From the NCBI GenBank assembly GCA_963575745.1, contig CAUYUJ010019349.1, positions 161,735 to 181,855 on the forward strand: a DNA stretch of 20,121 nucleotides, given 5' to 3'. This document shows, in pieces, positions 1-8,102 of the stretch. The stretch is from Prorocentrum cordatum. Lineage: Eukaryota; Sar; Dinophyceae; Prorocentrales; Prorocentraceae. The position numbers were made by a program, and so were the translations under genes. The notes under the pieces were generated by a model, which saw only the letters and a program-made list of their open reading frames with translations, did no database searches and was not told the DNA's origin. Positions within the stretch are counted from its first letter, which is position 1, and every line of letters starts with the position of its first letter.

Positions 1-632
1 GAAGAGGAGACGAGGACAAGAGGAGAAGAGGAGGAAGAAAAGAAGAGAAGAGGAGAAGAGGAGAGGAGGAGAAGATGAGAAGAGGAGAAGCGGAGGAGAG
101 GAGAAGAGGAGAAGAGGAGGAGAGGAGAAGAGGAGAAGGAGGAGGAGGAGGAGAAGGAAGAGGCGATGGAGGAGGAGGAGGAGGAGGAGGAGGAGGAGGA
201 GGATGAGAGGTTGGAGGAGGAGGAGGAGGGGAGGAGGAGGAGGAAGGAGGGAGGGCGGAGAGGAAGCAGGAGGAGGGGCGGGAGGAAGGAGTAGAGGAGG
301 AGGAGGAAGGAGAAGGTGGAGGAGGAGGAGGGCGGAGGAGGAGGAGGAAGGAGGAGGAGGAGGAAGACGAGGAGGAGGAGCAGGAGGGAGAAGGAGGATG
401 GGGAAGGAGGAGGTAAATAGGAGGAAGAGGAAGGATGGAGGAGGTGGAGGAGGAGGAGGAGGAAGGAGGATGGAGAAGGAGGAGAAAGGAGGAAGGAGGA
501 TGAGGTGGAGGAGGAGGCGAAGGAGGCTAGGAGGAGAAGGAGTAGGAGGAGGAGAAGGAAGAGGAGATGGAGGAGGAGGAGGAGGAGGGAGGAGGAGAAG
601 GAAGCGGAGGAGAAGGGGAGCAGGAGGAGGAT
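1..632 (+). repeat. (GGA)n/(GAA)n polypurine tract
   Basis: The + strand here is almost wholly A and G, built from GGA, GAA and AGG triplets with only a few T and C interruptions. Open frames through it encode Gly/Arg/Glu homopolymer-like strings and are artefacts of the triplet repeat. If the RING-encoding exons at 1006-1417 belong to a gene that starts to the left of the window, this tract would lie in one of its introns. Such a mirror-repeat purine strand could form H-DNA, but that is inference. Confidence 0.95.
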
Positions 633-636
633 GCCA

Positions 637-766
637 ATGCCGCAGCTCGGCCCGGAGAGCCCTCGTCGCCGCGGCCAGCTCCTCTCCCTCGGGTTTCTGA
701 TGAAGGGTACCGATGCCGCCGCTCGGCCCAGAGAGCCCTCGTCTCCATGGCCAGCGCCTCCTCGAG
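637..766 (+). repeat. 76-bp direct tandem duplication, two copies
   Basis: The block beginning ATGCCGCAGCTCGGCCC at 637 recurs as ATGCCGCCGCTCGGCCC at 713, a period of 76 bp. Both copies continue through GAGAGCCCTCGTC and a GGCCAGC block with a few substitutions. The second copy diverges after about 766. No coding role is evident. Confidence 0.8.
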
Positions 767-849
767 GCCCTGGTCTCCAGGCCTCCCAGAGGGAGTCGGA
801 GGATCGGCCCGATGTGGAGCCCGATGTTCTCCACGCCGACGGCGTCGAT

Positions 850-897
850 GCATCGCCAGCGTCGCCGATGCATCGGCGATGCATCGGCGATGCGGCG
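850..897. repeat. Palindromic GATGCATC cluster
   Basis: Several copies of CGATGCATCG-like sequence are packed here. Positions 864-888 form a perfect inverted repeat: arm GCCGATGCATCG, a single central G, then the reverse complement of the arm. It could be a cruciform-prone site or a short-period repeat. It is not evidently regulatory. Confidence 0.8.
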
Positions 898-1005
898 CGA
901 TCGTCCGACCCCATCTGGGAGGCCTCTCTCCCCGTGGGCATGGTCGGAGCGCGCCCCAGGAGAGGCCCAGGGAGCGGCGGCACCAGTGCCTCCCTGTCTC
1001 CCCAG

Positions 1006-1417
1006 GCCCGCGCCCGCGTGCGCCGTGTGCCTGCAGCCGCTCTTCGCGCCGGCGCCGCGCGCCGAGGGCCCGGACCTGGCGTCGAAGCCGTCCGTGAGGC
1101 TGACCGTGGACAGCTGGGTGGTGTGGTGCCAGACGTGCCATCACGGGGGCCACCTGGCCCACCTAGAGAGGTGGTTCTCAGCGGGGGGAATAAGATACCG
1201 ACACTGCTGCCACAATGCGTGGAACGCCATCGCTACCACAGCGCGTGGAATGCCCTCGCCGCCGCGGCTGGGTTCACCGCGGAATCTGGGTCCGAACGCA
1301 GCCGGGGAGAGGTCCGAGAAGCCGCGGTGCGGTATCTGCACCGTTTTGTCCCTGAGGTTCGAGACCCACACGGAGTGCCCTGTCGCGGGTTGCGATTGCC
1401 GTTGTAGCCTCGACTGA
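1006..1417 (+). CDS. C-terminal exons of a GATOR2 (WDR24/WDR59-type) RING protein
   Basis: The reading frame ending with TGA at 1415-1417 encodes a zinc-binding RING module: CAVC, then WCQTCHHGGHLAHLERWF, then HTECPVAGCDCRC just before the stop. The C-x-x-C, WCQ-C-HGGHL and CP-GC-C-C pattern is that of the C-terminal RING of WDR24 and WDR59, subunits of the GATOR2/SEACAT complex that acts upstream of TORC1. In that family the RING closes a WD40 protein, and here too it ends at a stop. The 5' boundary is placed at a pyrimidine-rich CCCAG ending at 1005. A GC-AG intron is proposed at 1181-1363. Removing it gives WF-x5-C, the expected RING spacing. The WD40 part would lie left of the window. There are about 23 extra residues between CAVC and WCQTC compared with relatives. 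WDR24 and WDR59 cannot be separated from this fragment, and it could be a pseudogene. Confidence 0.6.
1181..1363 (+). other. Putative GC-AG intron, 183 nt, in frame
   Basis: The segment begins GC straight after the Trp-Phe-Ser codons of the RING and ends GAG at 1361-1363. It is 61 codons long with no in-frame stop, so it is hidden inside one long ORF. Its translation is unlike any RING spacer, and removing it restores WF-x5-CP. GC donors are common in dinoflagellate introns. Confidence 0.5.
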
Positions 1418-1640
1418 CGGGAGAAAGGGTTGGCTGGTCGCAGCATCTCCATTGTCGTGTGTTCATTGTTGTCTTCCGTCTCTCTTGATTAGTGTTTGAC
1501 TTGCAGTCGTTTTGTTTGGAGAGGCTCTGTCGCTCAGCATCCCATCCTTCACATTCTACATTATCAGAATGAGGGGGCCGAACGGTCATTCATTTTCCGT
1601 AGGTGCGTTGCTAAATGGGGAATGCGTGGTGAAAATTACG
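1418..1640. other. Probable 3' flank of the RING gene
   Basis: T-rich sequence follows the TGA, with no ORF or repeat that I recognise. It is the natural place for the 3' UTR. I see no reliable polyadenylation signal, and dinoflagellates often lack AATAAA. Confidence 0.4.
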
Positions 1641-2082
1641 TTGGTTGCATTGTTGTTGTAATTGTTGTTGTTGTTGCTGTTGTTGGTGGTGTTGCTGCTG
1701 TTGTTGTTGTTGCTGTTGCTGCTGATGTTGTTGTTTATGATGCTGGTGTTGATGTTGTTGGTGTTGTTGCAGGTGTTGTTGTTGGTGTTGTTGTTATTGT
1801 TGTTACTGGTGTTGTTGGTGGTGGTGTTGTTGTTGTTGTTGTGTTGTTGTTGGTGGTGGTGTTGTTGTTGTTGTTGTGTTGGTGTTGGTGCTGGTGTTGG
1901 TGTTGGTGCTGCTGTTGTTGTTGGTGCTGTTGGTGTTGTTGGTGTTGTTGTTGTGATTGGTGCTGTTGGTGTTGTGGTTGTTGGTGGTAGTGGTGTCGTT
2001 GTTGGTGGTGGCGTTGTTGTTGTTGGTGGTGTTGCTATTGGTGTTGTTGATGTTGTTGATGTTGTTGCTGTTGTTGTTTGTC
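1641..2082 (+). repeat. (GTT)n-rich imperfect triplet repeat
   Basis: About 440 bp of GTT, GTG and GCT triplets run in imperfect tandem, strongly G+T on the + strand and A+C on the other. Open frames encode poly-Val, poly-Leu or poly-Cys on + and poly-Asn/Thr on -, so none is treated as a gene. GTTGTT blocks are interrupted by GGT and GCT variants, as expected of an old microsatellite. Confidence 0.95.
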
Positions 2083-2290
2083 GTCGTCCCACCCGCGACC
2101 CACCCGCGACCCACCCGCGACGCACCCCGCGACGCACCCCGCGACCTACCCCGCGACGCACCCCGCGACGCACCCTGCGACCCACCCCGCGACCCACCCC
2201 GCGACCCACCCGCCACCCACCCCGCGACCCACCCGCGACCCACCCGCCACCCACCCCGCGACCCGACCCACCCCGCGACCCACCCTCGAG
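2083..2290 (+). repeat. CGCGACCCACC minisatellite, 11-12 bp unit
   Basis: Roughly 18 imperfect head-to-tail copies of GACCCACCCGC or GACGCACCCCGC. Variants replace CCC with GCA or CTA. The unit is 11 or 12 bp depending on a C run, so all frames stay open and yield Thr-His-Pro-Arg strings that are not a protein. The same unit reappears at 2405-2465, inside the adjacent TIR element. Confidence 0.9.
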
Positions 2291-2303
2291 GGAGGACAAA
2301 GCA

Positions 2304-2402
2304 CCCGGACCCGACAATTGAAGTTTATTAAACGGCTTTGGGCGTTTACTAAACGGCTTCGCTTGCCGGGGTGATTATTATAGGGTGAGTTTTCTGCCCT
2401 CT
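2304..2402 (+). repeat. Left TIR of element 1
   Basis: Contains GTTTATTAAAC and GTTTACTAAAC, near-palindromic 11-mers, followed by GGCTTCGCTTGCCGGGGTG. It pairs with the reverse complement of about 3597-3741. Confidence 0.75.
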
Positions 2403-2404
2403 AC

Positions 2405-2465
2405 ACCCACGACCTATTTGCGACCCACCCGCCACCCACCCGCGACCCACCCGCGACCTACCCGC
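2405..2465 (+). repeat. Second block of the CGCGACCCACC minisatellite
   Basis: About five copies of the unit found at 2083-2290, lying just inside the left TIR. The TIR arm therefore sits between two blocks of the same repeat. Confidence 0.8.
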
Positions 2466-2485
2466 ATTGGGTTAATGAAGAAATC

Positions 2486-2541
2486 GGCGCCTGCGGCGGG
2501 CTGGTTGTATAATTTGTGAAACTTTGGCGCCTGCGGCGGGC
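2486..2541 (+). repeat. Short direct repeat GGCGCCTGCGGCGGGCT
   Basis: The 17-mer occurs twice about 39 bp apart, inside TIR element 1. Confidence 0.7.
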
Positions 2542-2837
2542 TTCTCCAGAGTCTCGCAAACTGCAGACGTCCCCACCGCCCCCTCACTCTTATCCGCATC
2601 TGCGGGGTGCTACGTACTTTTCTTTATCCCCTGAACCTGTACTTTCGTGGCCCCACACCTCCCGCGTACCGTTTTTCCCCAACCCTGTTGTGCTGGTTTC
2701 TCGTTTCGAATAGAATTGCTCGCGCAACCTCCCGCAGTCTCTCATCCACCCCCCCCTGCCGCCTGCCTCATTACTTCCCCTGCGCGTACCTTTCCTACCA
2801 GGGGGCTGCGGACTGCGCCACTTTCGACACTCCCCTG

Positions 2838-3280
2838 GGCTCCTGGGAAGCACGGCGGAGGTGAGGGCAGCACAGATCCATGTGAGACCTCGCTGCCCCC
2901 GAGAGGACTCCGAACTGCGCAACCGTCGCCACTTTCGTGGGCTCCTGGGGGGCACGGCGGAGGTGCAGGGCAGCGGGGATCCCTGTGAGATCTCGAGGCT
3001 CCCTCGGGGGCTGCGAACTGCGCGGCCGTCGCCAATTTCGTGGGCTCCCGGGAAGGTGCGGCGGAGGTGCCGGCAGCGCAGATTTATGTGAGACCTCGCG
3101 GCTCCCTCGGGGGCTCCGAACTGCGCGACCTTCGCCACGGTCGTGAGCTCCCGGGAAGGTGCGGCGGAGGTGCGGGCAGCGCAGATTTATTTGAGACCTT
3201 GCGGCTCCCTCGGGGGCTCCGGACTGCGCGACCGTCGCCATTTTCGTGGGTTCCCGGGCGGCACGGCGGAGGTGCAGGGC
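2838..3280 (+). repeat. 103-bp tandem array inside TIR element 1
   Basis: Units begin at about 2838, 2940, 3043, 3146 and 3249 (102, 103, 103 and 103 bp). Each has GGCTCC(T/C)GGG, GGCGGAGGTG, a GTGAGA(C/T)CTCG block, CTCGGGGGCT, GAACTGCGC and CGTCGCCA-TTTCGTG. A decayed partial unit precedes the array at about 2800, and the fifth unit is cut short near 3280. All frames stay open for long stretches on both strands because 103-bp units rotate the frame through similar GC-rich codons. The resulting proteins are repeats with no known domain, so no gene is called. Confidence 0.9.
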
Positions 3281-3596
3281 GCCCACATGGCGATTGCCCA
3301 CATGGCGCGCGGCGCCGTCCCGTCATATGTAGTGCGCGAGTGGCGCTTTGTCATCACAGGGCGCAGAACGCTGGATGCGTTCTGTTGTATGGACGTTCAT
3401 ATAGATTGTCGCCTCGCGTAGGCCGTTGTCATTCTTTTCTCCCTGCTTCCTTTCCTCGCTCTAACCTCTTCCCAGGCGTTCCCGTCAACACTCCCTTCCA
3501 CCAAGTCTTGCCCGCACCCACCCGCACTCTCCCGCAGTGCTCTGTCACACTTACGCACTCTTCCCACGCTACCAGCCCAACGACAAACCAATAGAG
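3281..3596. other. Non-repetitive interior of TIR element 1
   Basis: Begins with two copies of GCCCACATGGCG (3281 and 3296), followed by C+T-rich sequence leading to the right TIR. No gene, domain or RNA was recognised. Confidence 0.5.
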
Positions 3597-3741
3597 AGCA
3601 GAAAATCCCCCCCCACAATAAGCACCCCGACAAGCGAAGCCGTTTAGTAAACGCACCCATGGAAGGAATCGAAAGGGGCAGGGCTGTTTAGTAAACGCCC
3701 AGGGTTGTTTAGTAAACGCGAATTGTCGGGGTCGGGGTGGT
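3597..3741 (-). repeat. Right TIR of element 1
   Basis: Holds three GTTTAGTAAAC copies on the + strand and the inverted GCTTCG block at its inner side. The middle unit, including a GGAATCGAAAGGGG segment, is absent from the left arm, so the arms differ by one unit. Confidence 0.75.
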
Positions 3742-3870
3742 TTTTCCACCCTTGAACAAATGGGGCCGCCTCGGCACATGTTTGCACACGCGCACGAACA
3801 CACAGTTGGGCCCTTCGCGGGCGGGCGCGGCGCCAGGCCGTCCAAAGAAGCCACCGACGCGGGCGCGCCG

Positions 3871-3916
3871 GAGGAGGAGGAGGAGGAGGAGGAGGAGGAG
3901 GAGGAGGAGGAGGAGG
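3871..3916 (+). repeat. (GAG)n microsatellite
   Basis: About 15 near-perfect GAG triplets. They face the (TCC)n array at 4012-4069. Confidence 0.95.
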
Positions 3917-4011
3917 GAAGGGAGGCCAGTGACGGGCCCCTCGCGGGGCAGCGTTAGCGGCAGCAGCGGGGCCAGGGCCCGGGCGGTGGGATCCTCCTCT
4001 CCTCTCTTCTA

Positions 4012-4069
4012 TCCTCCTCCTTCCTCCTCCTCCTCCTCCTCCTCCTCCTCCTCCTCCTCCTCCTCCTCC
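4012..4069 (+). repeat. (TCC)n microsatellite
   Basis: About 18 near-perfect TCC triplets. They are the reverse-complement partner of the upstream GAG array, about 95 bp away. Confidence 0.95.
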
Positions 4070-4255
4070 AGCCGCTGCCCGGCCCGAACAACCAACACAT
4101 GACGCGGCTACTGGAACTTTCTGTACCACACATTTCAGAGTGCAGCAGAATGGTGTTTTCTCGTCTCTGGGGCTCCGCCTGACCTTTCAGGGGGGGGAGC
4201 GTGCGCCGCCGCCAGGCGGTGGCTTCTCGCCGTGACCGCCATCGAGAGCTACACG

Positions 4256-5245
4256 ATGCAGAATGACAATGGCGGCGCCAACCCCCCACCTCAGGCTAAG
4301 TTTCGAGTGGTGACTTACAACCCCATGTACATCACGGGCGCCGCCCGAGCTCAAGAAATATCTACAGAATTCAGCAACGTCGGCGTGCTACTCTTGCCTG
4401 GAACCGCTCGACGGCAGCATGAAGGCGGCCATAGCCTGTACAGCCACCCAGCGCATTGGGAGGTCTCTTCCGGCTGGACGAGAGCATCTACTAAGAGTTG
4501 CGGAGTGAGCATTTTGTTTCACCGAAGTCGTTTTCCACAAGGGTTTCTTCGCAGAGTATATTGCCCACCAGCTAAGCTGGCTGGCAGATGTGGAGCGGTT
4601 CGGCTAAAGTCGGGCACCATGGACCTGCTGCTGATGGTCCTCTACTTCCCCGTCAGATCCTCGACCAGAGGAACGCACACTAGCTACCGAGTGCTCGTCC
4701 AGGCGATGATACAATGGGCCAAGAGTACCATCGAGAGCGTTGGAGGACGATGTACACCTATCATTGGCGTGGATCTAAATGATAAGCTCGGGTACTCGAA
4801 AGATGATCTTGTCGACGGGGCTCAGATAGAGGACGTGGACTCCGACGGTGAAGAGACCGACCTTGCAGCGGGGAGGTACGAGGCGGAGGAAGAAGGTATC
4901 GCAGGGCGGCTCTGGCATCAGTTTCTATCGGAGTCCTATATGATGGCGGCCAACACATTCTATCCAGCTGGCCCCACATACTACGGGGCACACTCGCACT
5001 CATCGAGAATTGATTTCGTACATGTGCCACAAGGACTCAGACGTTATATTCATACCTGCAAGGTGCTCCAGGCACCAGGACGACGACTCCAGCCGATCAA
5101 CACTTTGGAGGATCGAGATCATAGACCAATCTATTTAGAATTCGATTATTCCTTCGAGGCCCAGGCCGTGAAAAGGCAGACGTGGGACTACGACAGAGTT
5201 ATGGGCATGCTGAGGGGGGGGCGAGTACTGCAAGAACGCCGTTGA
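4256..5245 (+). CDS. LINE 1 APE-like endonuclease domain (EEP family)
   Basis: This part would nick target DNA for target-primed reverse transcription. From the first in-frame ATG (4256) the frame gives 329 residues before a TGA that is an artefact of a frameshift. Motifs of the endonuclease/exonuclease/phosphatase fold are visible in order: VVTYN at residues 18-22, GVDLN with D173 and N175, NTFYPAGPTYYG, SRIDF with D253, and DHRP with D288 and H289. The usual glutamate motif (QET-like) is replaced by LLLPGTA, so a key metal-binding residue is not seen. The last 10 or so residues after the eight-G run at 5214-5221 are out of frame. Reading one frame over from 5220 continues naturally into the next segment, so this is the N-terminal part of one long polyprotein. 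An upstream GTG at 4232 is open but not a likely start. Confidence 0.8.
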   Translation: MQNDNGGANPPPQAKFRVVTYNPMYITGAARAQEISTEFSNVGVLLLPGTARRQHEGGHSLYSHPAHWEVSSGWTRASTKSCGVSILFHRSRFPQGFLRRVYCPPAKLAGRCGAVRLKSGTMDLLLMVLYFPVRSSTRGTHTSYRVLVQAMIQWAKSTIESVGGRCTPIIGVDLNDKLGYSKDDLVDGAQIEDVDSDGEETDLAAGRYEAEEEGIAGRLWHQFLSESYMMAANTFYPAGPTYYGAHSHSSRIDFVHVPQGLRRYIHTCKVLQAPGRRLQPINTLEDRDHRPIYLEFDYSFEAQAVKRQTWDYDRVMGMLRGGRVLQERR

Positions 5246-6965
5246 GAAGATACAGCAGTCCGTTCTGGACATTGATGAAACAGAATGGCAGAGATTGTGC
5301 ACGCGCCCGACGACGGACGAATCATGGAACTCAGCGGCCCACCTCATGACGACGACGGCAAGAGAAGAGTTCGAGAGACCCTCGAAGACCGAGACCGAGA
5401 AGTCGAAGCTCGAAAAACAGCGCAGCGACCTCCTGGACCAGCGGAAAGCTCTCAGGGTTACACATATGGGCAAAGTACATCCTGATCGTGCCGACCTAGA
5501 ACTTAGGCTGGCACGGCTTACCTTCAGAATACGACGCTTGTCCAGGGAGATCACGATCGAGCGCAACTCGACGCTCACGGAGGAGTTGAACACAGCATGG
5601 GCAGAGCACGACCACAATACCGTTCAACGGCTTGTACGAAGGCTGGCGCGACGAGGACGTGGGCCCCGACAGCGTAGATATCTTGTGGCAAGGGACGAGA
5701 ACTGCGAGGCCGAGGAGGTGGCCAACTTCCTCAAGACACCTGCGAAAGAAGGAGGACTCGGGGCCCACGATTGTGATTTGACGGCCGAGTTGGAGGAACG
5801 TTTTGACCGAGTACATATGGATGATGAACGGGAGCGCACGGACGAGCAGAGATATAACGCGATGCAGTTCTGCGACCTCCAGCAGGCGCGCACAGACCTG
5901 ATGGGCATCGTGAAGGAGCTCAGGAGGGCCCCCAAACGAAGGGCGACACCTGCATGGTCTATGCCATCGGAGTTGTGGTTACTGATTTTGGACACGGAGC
6001 AGTGGACTAAGTTCCACACAGGCGGCCTCGGCTCGGACATGACACCGGCGACGGCGACGGGTTTCTTCGAGCGTTTTGAGGACATCATCGCGAGCTTTCG
6101 CCGAGCTATGTGCACACCACTCCTTTTTGACATCTCCCACTGCCTGGGCCTAGACAAGCGGAACGGCAAGATAGGCCCCGCAGGCCAGAGGTGGGTGCAT
6201 CTTTTTTGCCCGATTGGGAAGTCCTGGAACGCCTATTTGTGGCATCGGGGACGTAAAGTACGAGAGCAGTTTCCTTACTACTGTCACGGTTTCGCCCGAC
6301 ACCGACGTCGGGGGGATGCGATTGCCGTGCAAACTTGTTTGTCTTTTCGGCTGCAGCGTCAGGGCCTCTCACACGCAATCGCGAATGAGGACGCCACGAA
6401 CGCTTTCGCCAGTGTAAAAAGAGAGACCATTCTAGATACGATCGGTGAACTACATGAACCTTCGGACCTTCGGTTTCAACACGCTCGGACGACCCAGGGG
6501 GCCCTCCAGATCGAGACATCGACGGGACCGATTTCGTTACGACCGACGACGGGCGAGATGATGGGACACCCGAACCCCGCCAGGGCCTTCCCCTACTACT
6601 ATCTTCGAAGGGGTCCAACCATTTTTAGCCCACCGATCTAGGACGAGCTCTCACCAGTACGCCGAAGCGACCGAGCCGAACGGACTCAGTACCGACGTAG
6701 GTCTATCTATGCTGACGACATCACGAAGTGCGTCATCCCTGGCTGGGGACCACCACCACACAGCGGCGGTGGAGAGGCGACACATCTTTTAGCCTTGGCC
6801 GACAGCAGCAGCAGACATCTGTCGGAGTGCTTAGACAAGATTGGAGTTGCGCTCAACCCTGGAAAACGTGCCACACTTGCTCGTCTTTTTGGACCAGGCA
6901 GTATAAAACAGCGACGACTTCTTCGGTGGCAGTATTCAGTACCCAGGACAGCTGGCCAGGTTCTT
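5220..6965 (+). pseudogene. LINE 1 linker and reverse transcriptase, with an in-frame stop
   Basis: From 5220 the frame reads EYCKNAVEKIQQS and runs open to TAG at 6639-6641, then on again in the same frame. The first 250 residues are charged and helix-rich, a linker between endonuclease and RT. RT motifs follow: a LDKRNGKIGPAGQRWVHLF fingers region near 6150-6210, GFARHRRRGDAIAVQ near 6290, motif A in EDATNAFASV at about 6387-6416, a degraded motif B region near 6550-6590, and motif C YADD at 6708-6719. Both motif C aspartates and the motif A aspartate are intact, so the copy died from the stop and the frameshifts rather than from active-site loss. After about 6962 the protein-like reading moves one frame. 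Confidence 0.8.
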
Positions 6966-7415
6966 GAGGATCCTGGGAGGATGGTTGGCTACTTCGGGGT
7001 CCCTGCAGGTGGAAAAAACGAAGCGGCTCCAGGCGGGCCGAACTGGTCTGGGACTGATATCTAACTTTCTGGTACATAACGCTACTACGAGTATCAAGAG
7101 AATGAGTAGCATTGCCTTTGTACAGTCTGCTTTACTGTCGGGGATGGAGGGGGGGATTCCTGATAACACGTATACATACGAGCGCGACAAGATCGTGATG
7201 CGAGCGATGCGACGGGGCCTAGGTAAGCGAGGTCTGCACGAACACGGCGAGGACGAGCTCAGACGCTGGTCGGCACGCGAGTTGTGGACCCACTGGCGCA
7301 TCTTACCCACTGCGGAGGAGCTTCGACTCCGGAGGATTAAGTGGCACCAAAGCTGGGCGAAGTTTCCATCGAGCCACCGACAGGCCCGAGCTTGCACCCT
7401 AGGCTGCATGGGGGG
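6962..7415 (+). pseudogene. LINE 1 RT thumb and connection region
   Basis: The natural reading is LRILGGWLATSGSLQVE followed by KTKRL, the YLG-type block that follows motif C in non-LTR RTs. It continues through basic, helical sequence (KIVMRAMRRGLGKRGL) and a WSARELWTHWRIL stretch. The frame is open to a stop at about 7455. The sequence stops looking protein-like at the G7 run 7410-7416, after which the neighbouring frame takes over. It has no independent function and is the middle of the LINE polyprotein. Confidence 0.7.
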
Positions 7416-8095
7416 GCGGGGATTCCATCACGAACGAGGGGCACCTACATCCTGAGGCGAATCCTTGGGCTCAGCAAGTTTTCTCGGATCTGTTTTTTGT
7501 TTATCGGTCTTCAGAGGAGTTCAGAGACATGGCGCCCGAGGATTTCCCCCTACTCCGTCTCTTCTACTGCGACGACTACGATGACTGGACGGACATCGAT
7601 TTCACGATTATTAGAGCGAGTTGTTGGACCTTCTCGATCCCACCGCCGACGAGGAGCGAGGCGCACGAGGGGGGCAGACTGGGCGAGGATGCGGTGGATG
7701 ACATACCGAGGCGATTTCATTGCAAACTCTTAGACGAAGACGGACGGCGTTGCTGCGAGTCGGCCCCCACTATGAAAGCCCTCCTTCTGCATGCGGGTAG
7801 AGCACATAGAGTACGAAACGAAGCGTCCCTGCTCACGATTACAAACCAGTGCTTTAGGTGCCTCCAGGTGCTCAGTACGCGTGAAAATGCACAACGGCAC
7901 GTGATGCGATCGTACCAGCACAACATATGTTATCGGGGGCGCAGTACGTACATGGCCCACGAGGTGATCGAGCCGAGCGATCTAGCATGTCCGATTTGCA
8001 GCTACACGGCTCAAGACCTAGTGGAGCTACAACTGCACATACGATCACACTGTGCTCTCCCAGATTCACGGATTGTGGACTGCCGCACCCGCCCC
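7412..8095 (+). pseudogene. LINE 1 C-terminal zinc-finger region
   Basis: After the G7 run the frame reads an acidic stretch (WAQQVFSDLFFVYRSSEEF, then FYCDDYDDWTDID), then three finger-like motifs. A perfect C2H2 finger, CPIC-x12-HIRSH, lies near 8008-8070. The one before it, CFRC-x12-H-x6-H, is near 7850-7920. A looser CC-x11-H-x4-H is near 7750-7810. C-terminal zinc fingers in non-LTR polyproteins usually bind nucleic acid in the RNP or at the target; that role is inferred. The frame stays open to 8974, but beyond about 8095 it turns into Arg/Gly-rich nonsense where the overlapping frame holds the last ORF, so 8095 is an approximate end. Confidence 0.7.
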
Positions 8096-8102
8096 CGACG
8101 CG

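Larger units (their letters stand above)
2303..3742. mobile_element. TIR element 1, about 1.44 kb, no transposase
   Basis: The left end (about 2304-2402) and right end (about 3597-3741) are inverted copies of one another. From outside inward both contain CACCC-GACCC-GACAATT, two GTTTACTAAAC-type near-palindromes separated by GGGCGTTTACTAAAC, then GGCTTCGCTTG(C/T)CGGGGTG, and finally TTTTCTGC(C/T)CTCTA. The right arm carries one extra unit of about 45 bp. No ORF between the arms resembles a transposase. The interior is a short minisatellite, unique sequence, a 103-bp tandem array and unique sequence. I found no convincing target-site duplication. The layout suits a non-autonomous DNA transposon or a foldback-type element; the family is not recognised. 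Confidence 0.7.

Noticed and set aside
203-700. Gly/Arg/Glu-rich ORF of 165 codons
   Set aside because: It is the translation of a GGA/GAA tract; no non-repetitive protein sequence or domain is present.
1593-1602. TCCGTAG, the start of the dinoflagellate spliced leader
   Set aside because: Only seven bases match and the following sequence differs, so it is not a relic leader.
1586-2317. Long Asn/Thr-rich or Val/Leu-rich ORFs on both strands
   Set aside because: They follow from the (GTT)n repeat and the adjacent minisatellite, where all frames lack stops.
2590-3594. Overlapping ORFs of 168-184 codons on both strands
   Set aside because: They translate a 103-bp tandem repeat in rotating frames, with no domain or single favoured frame.
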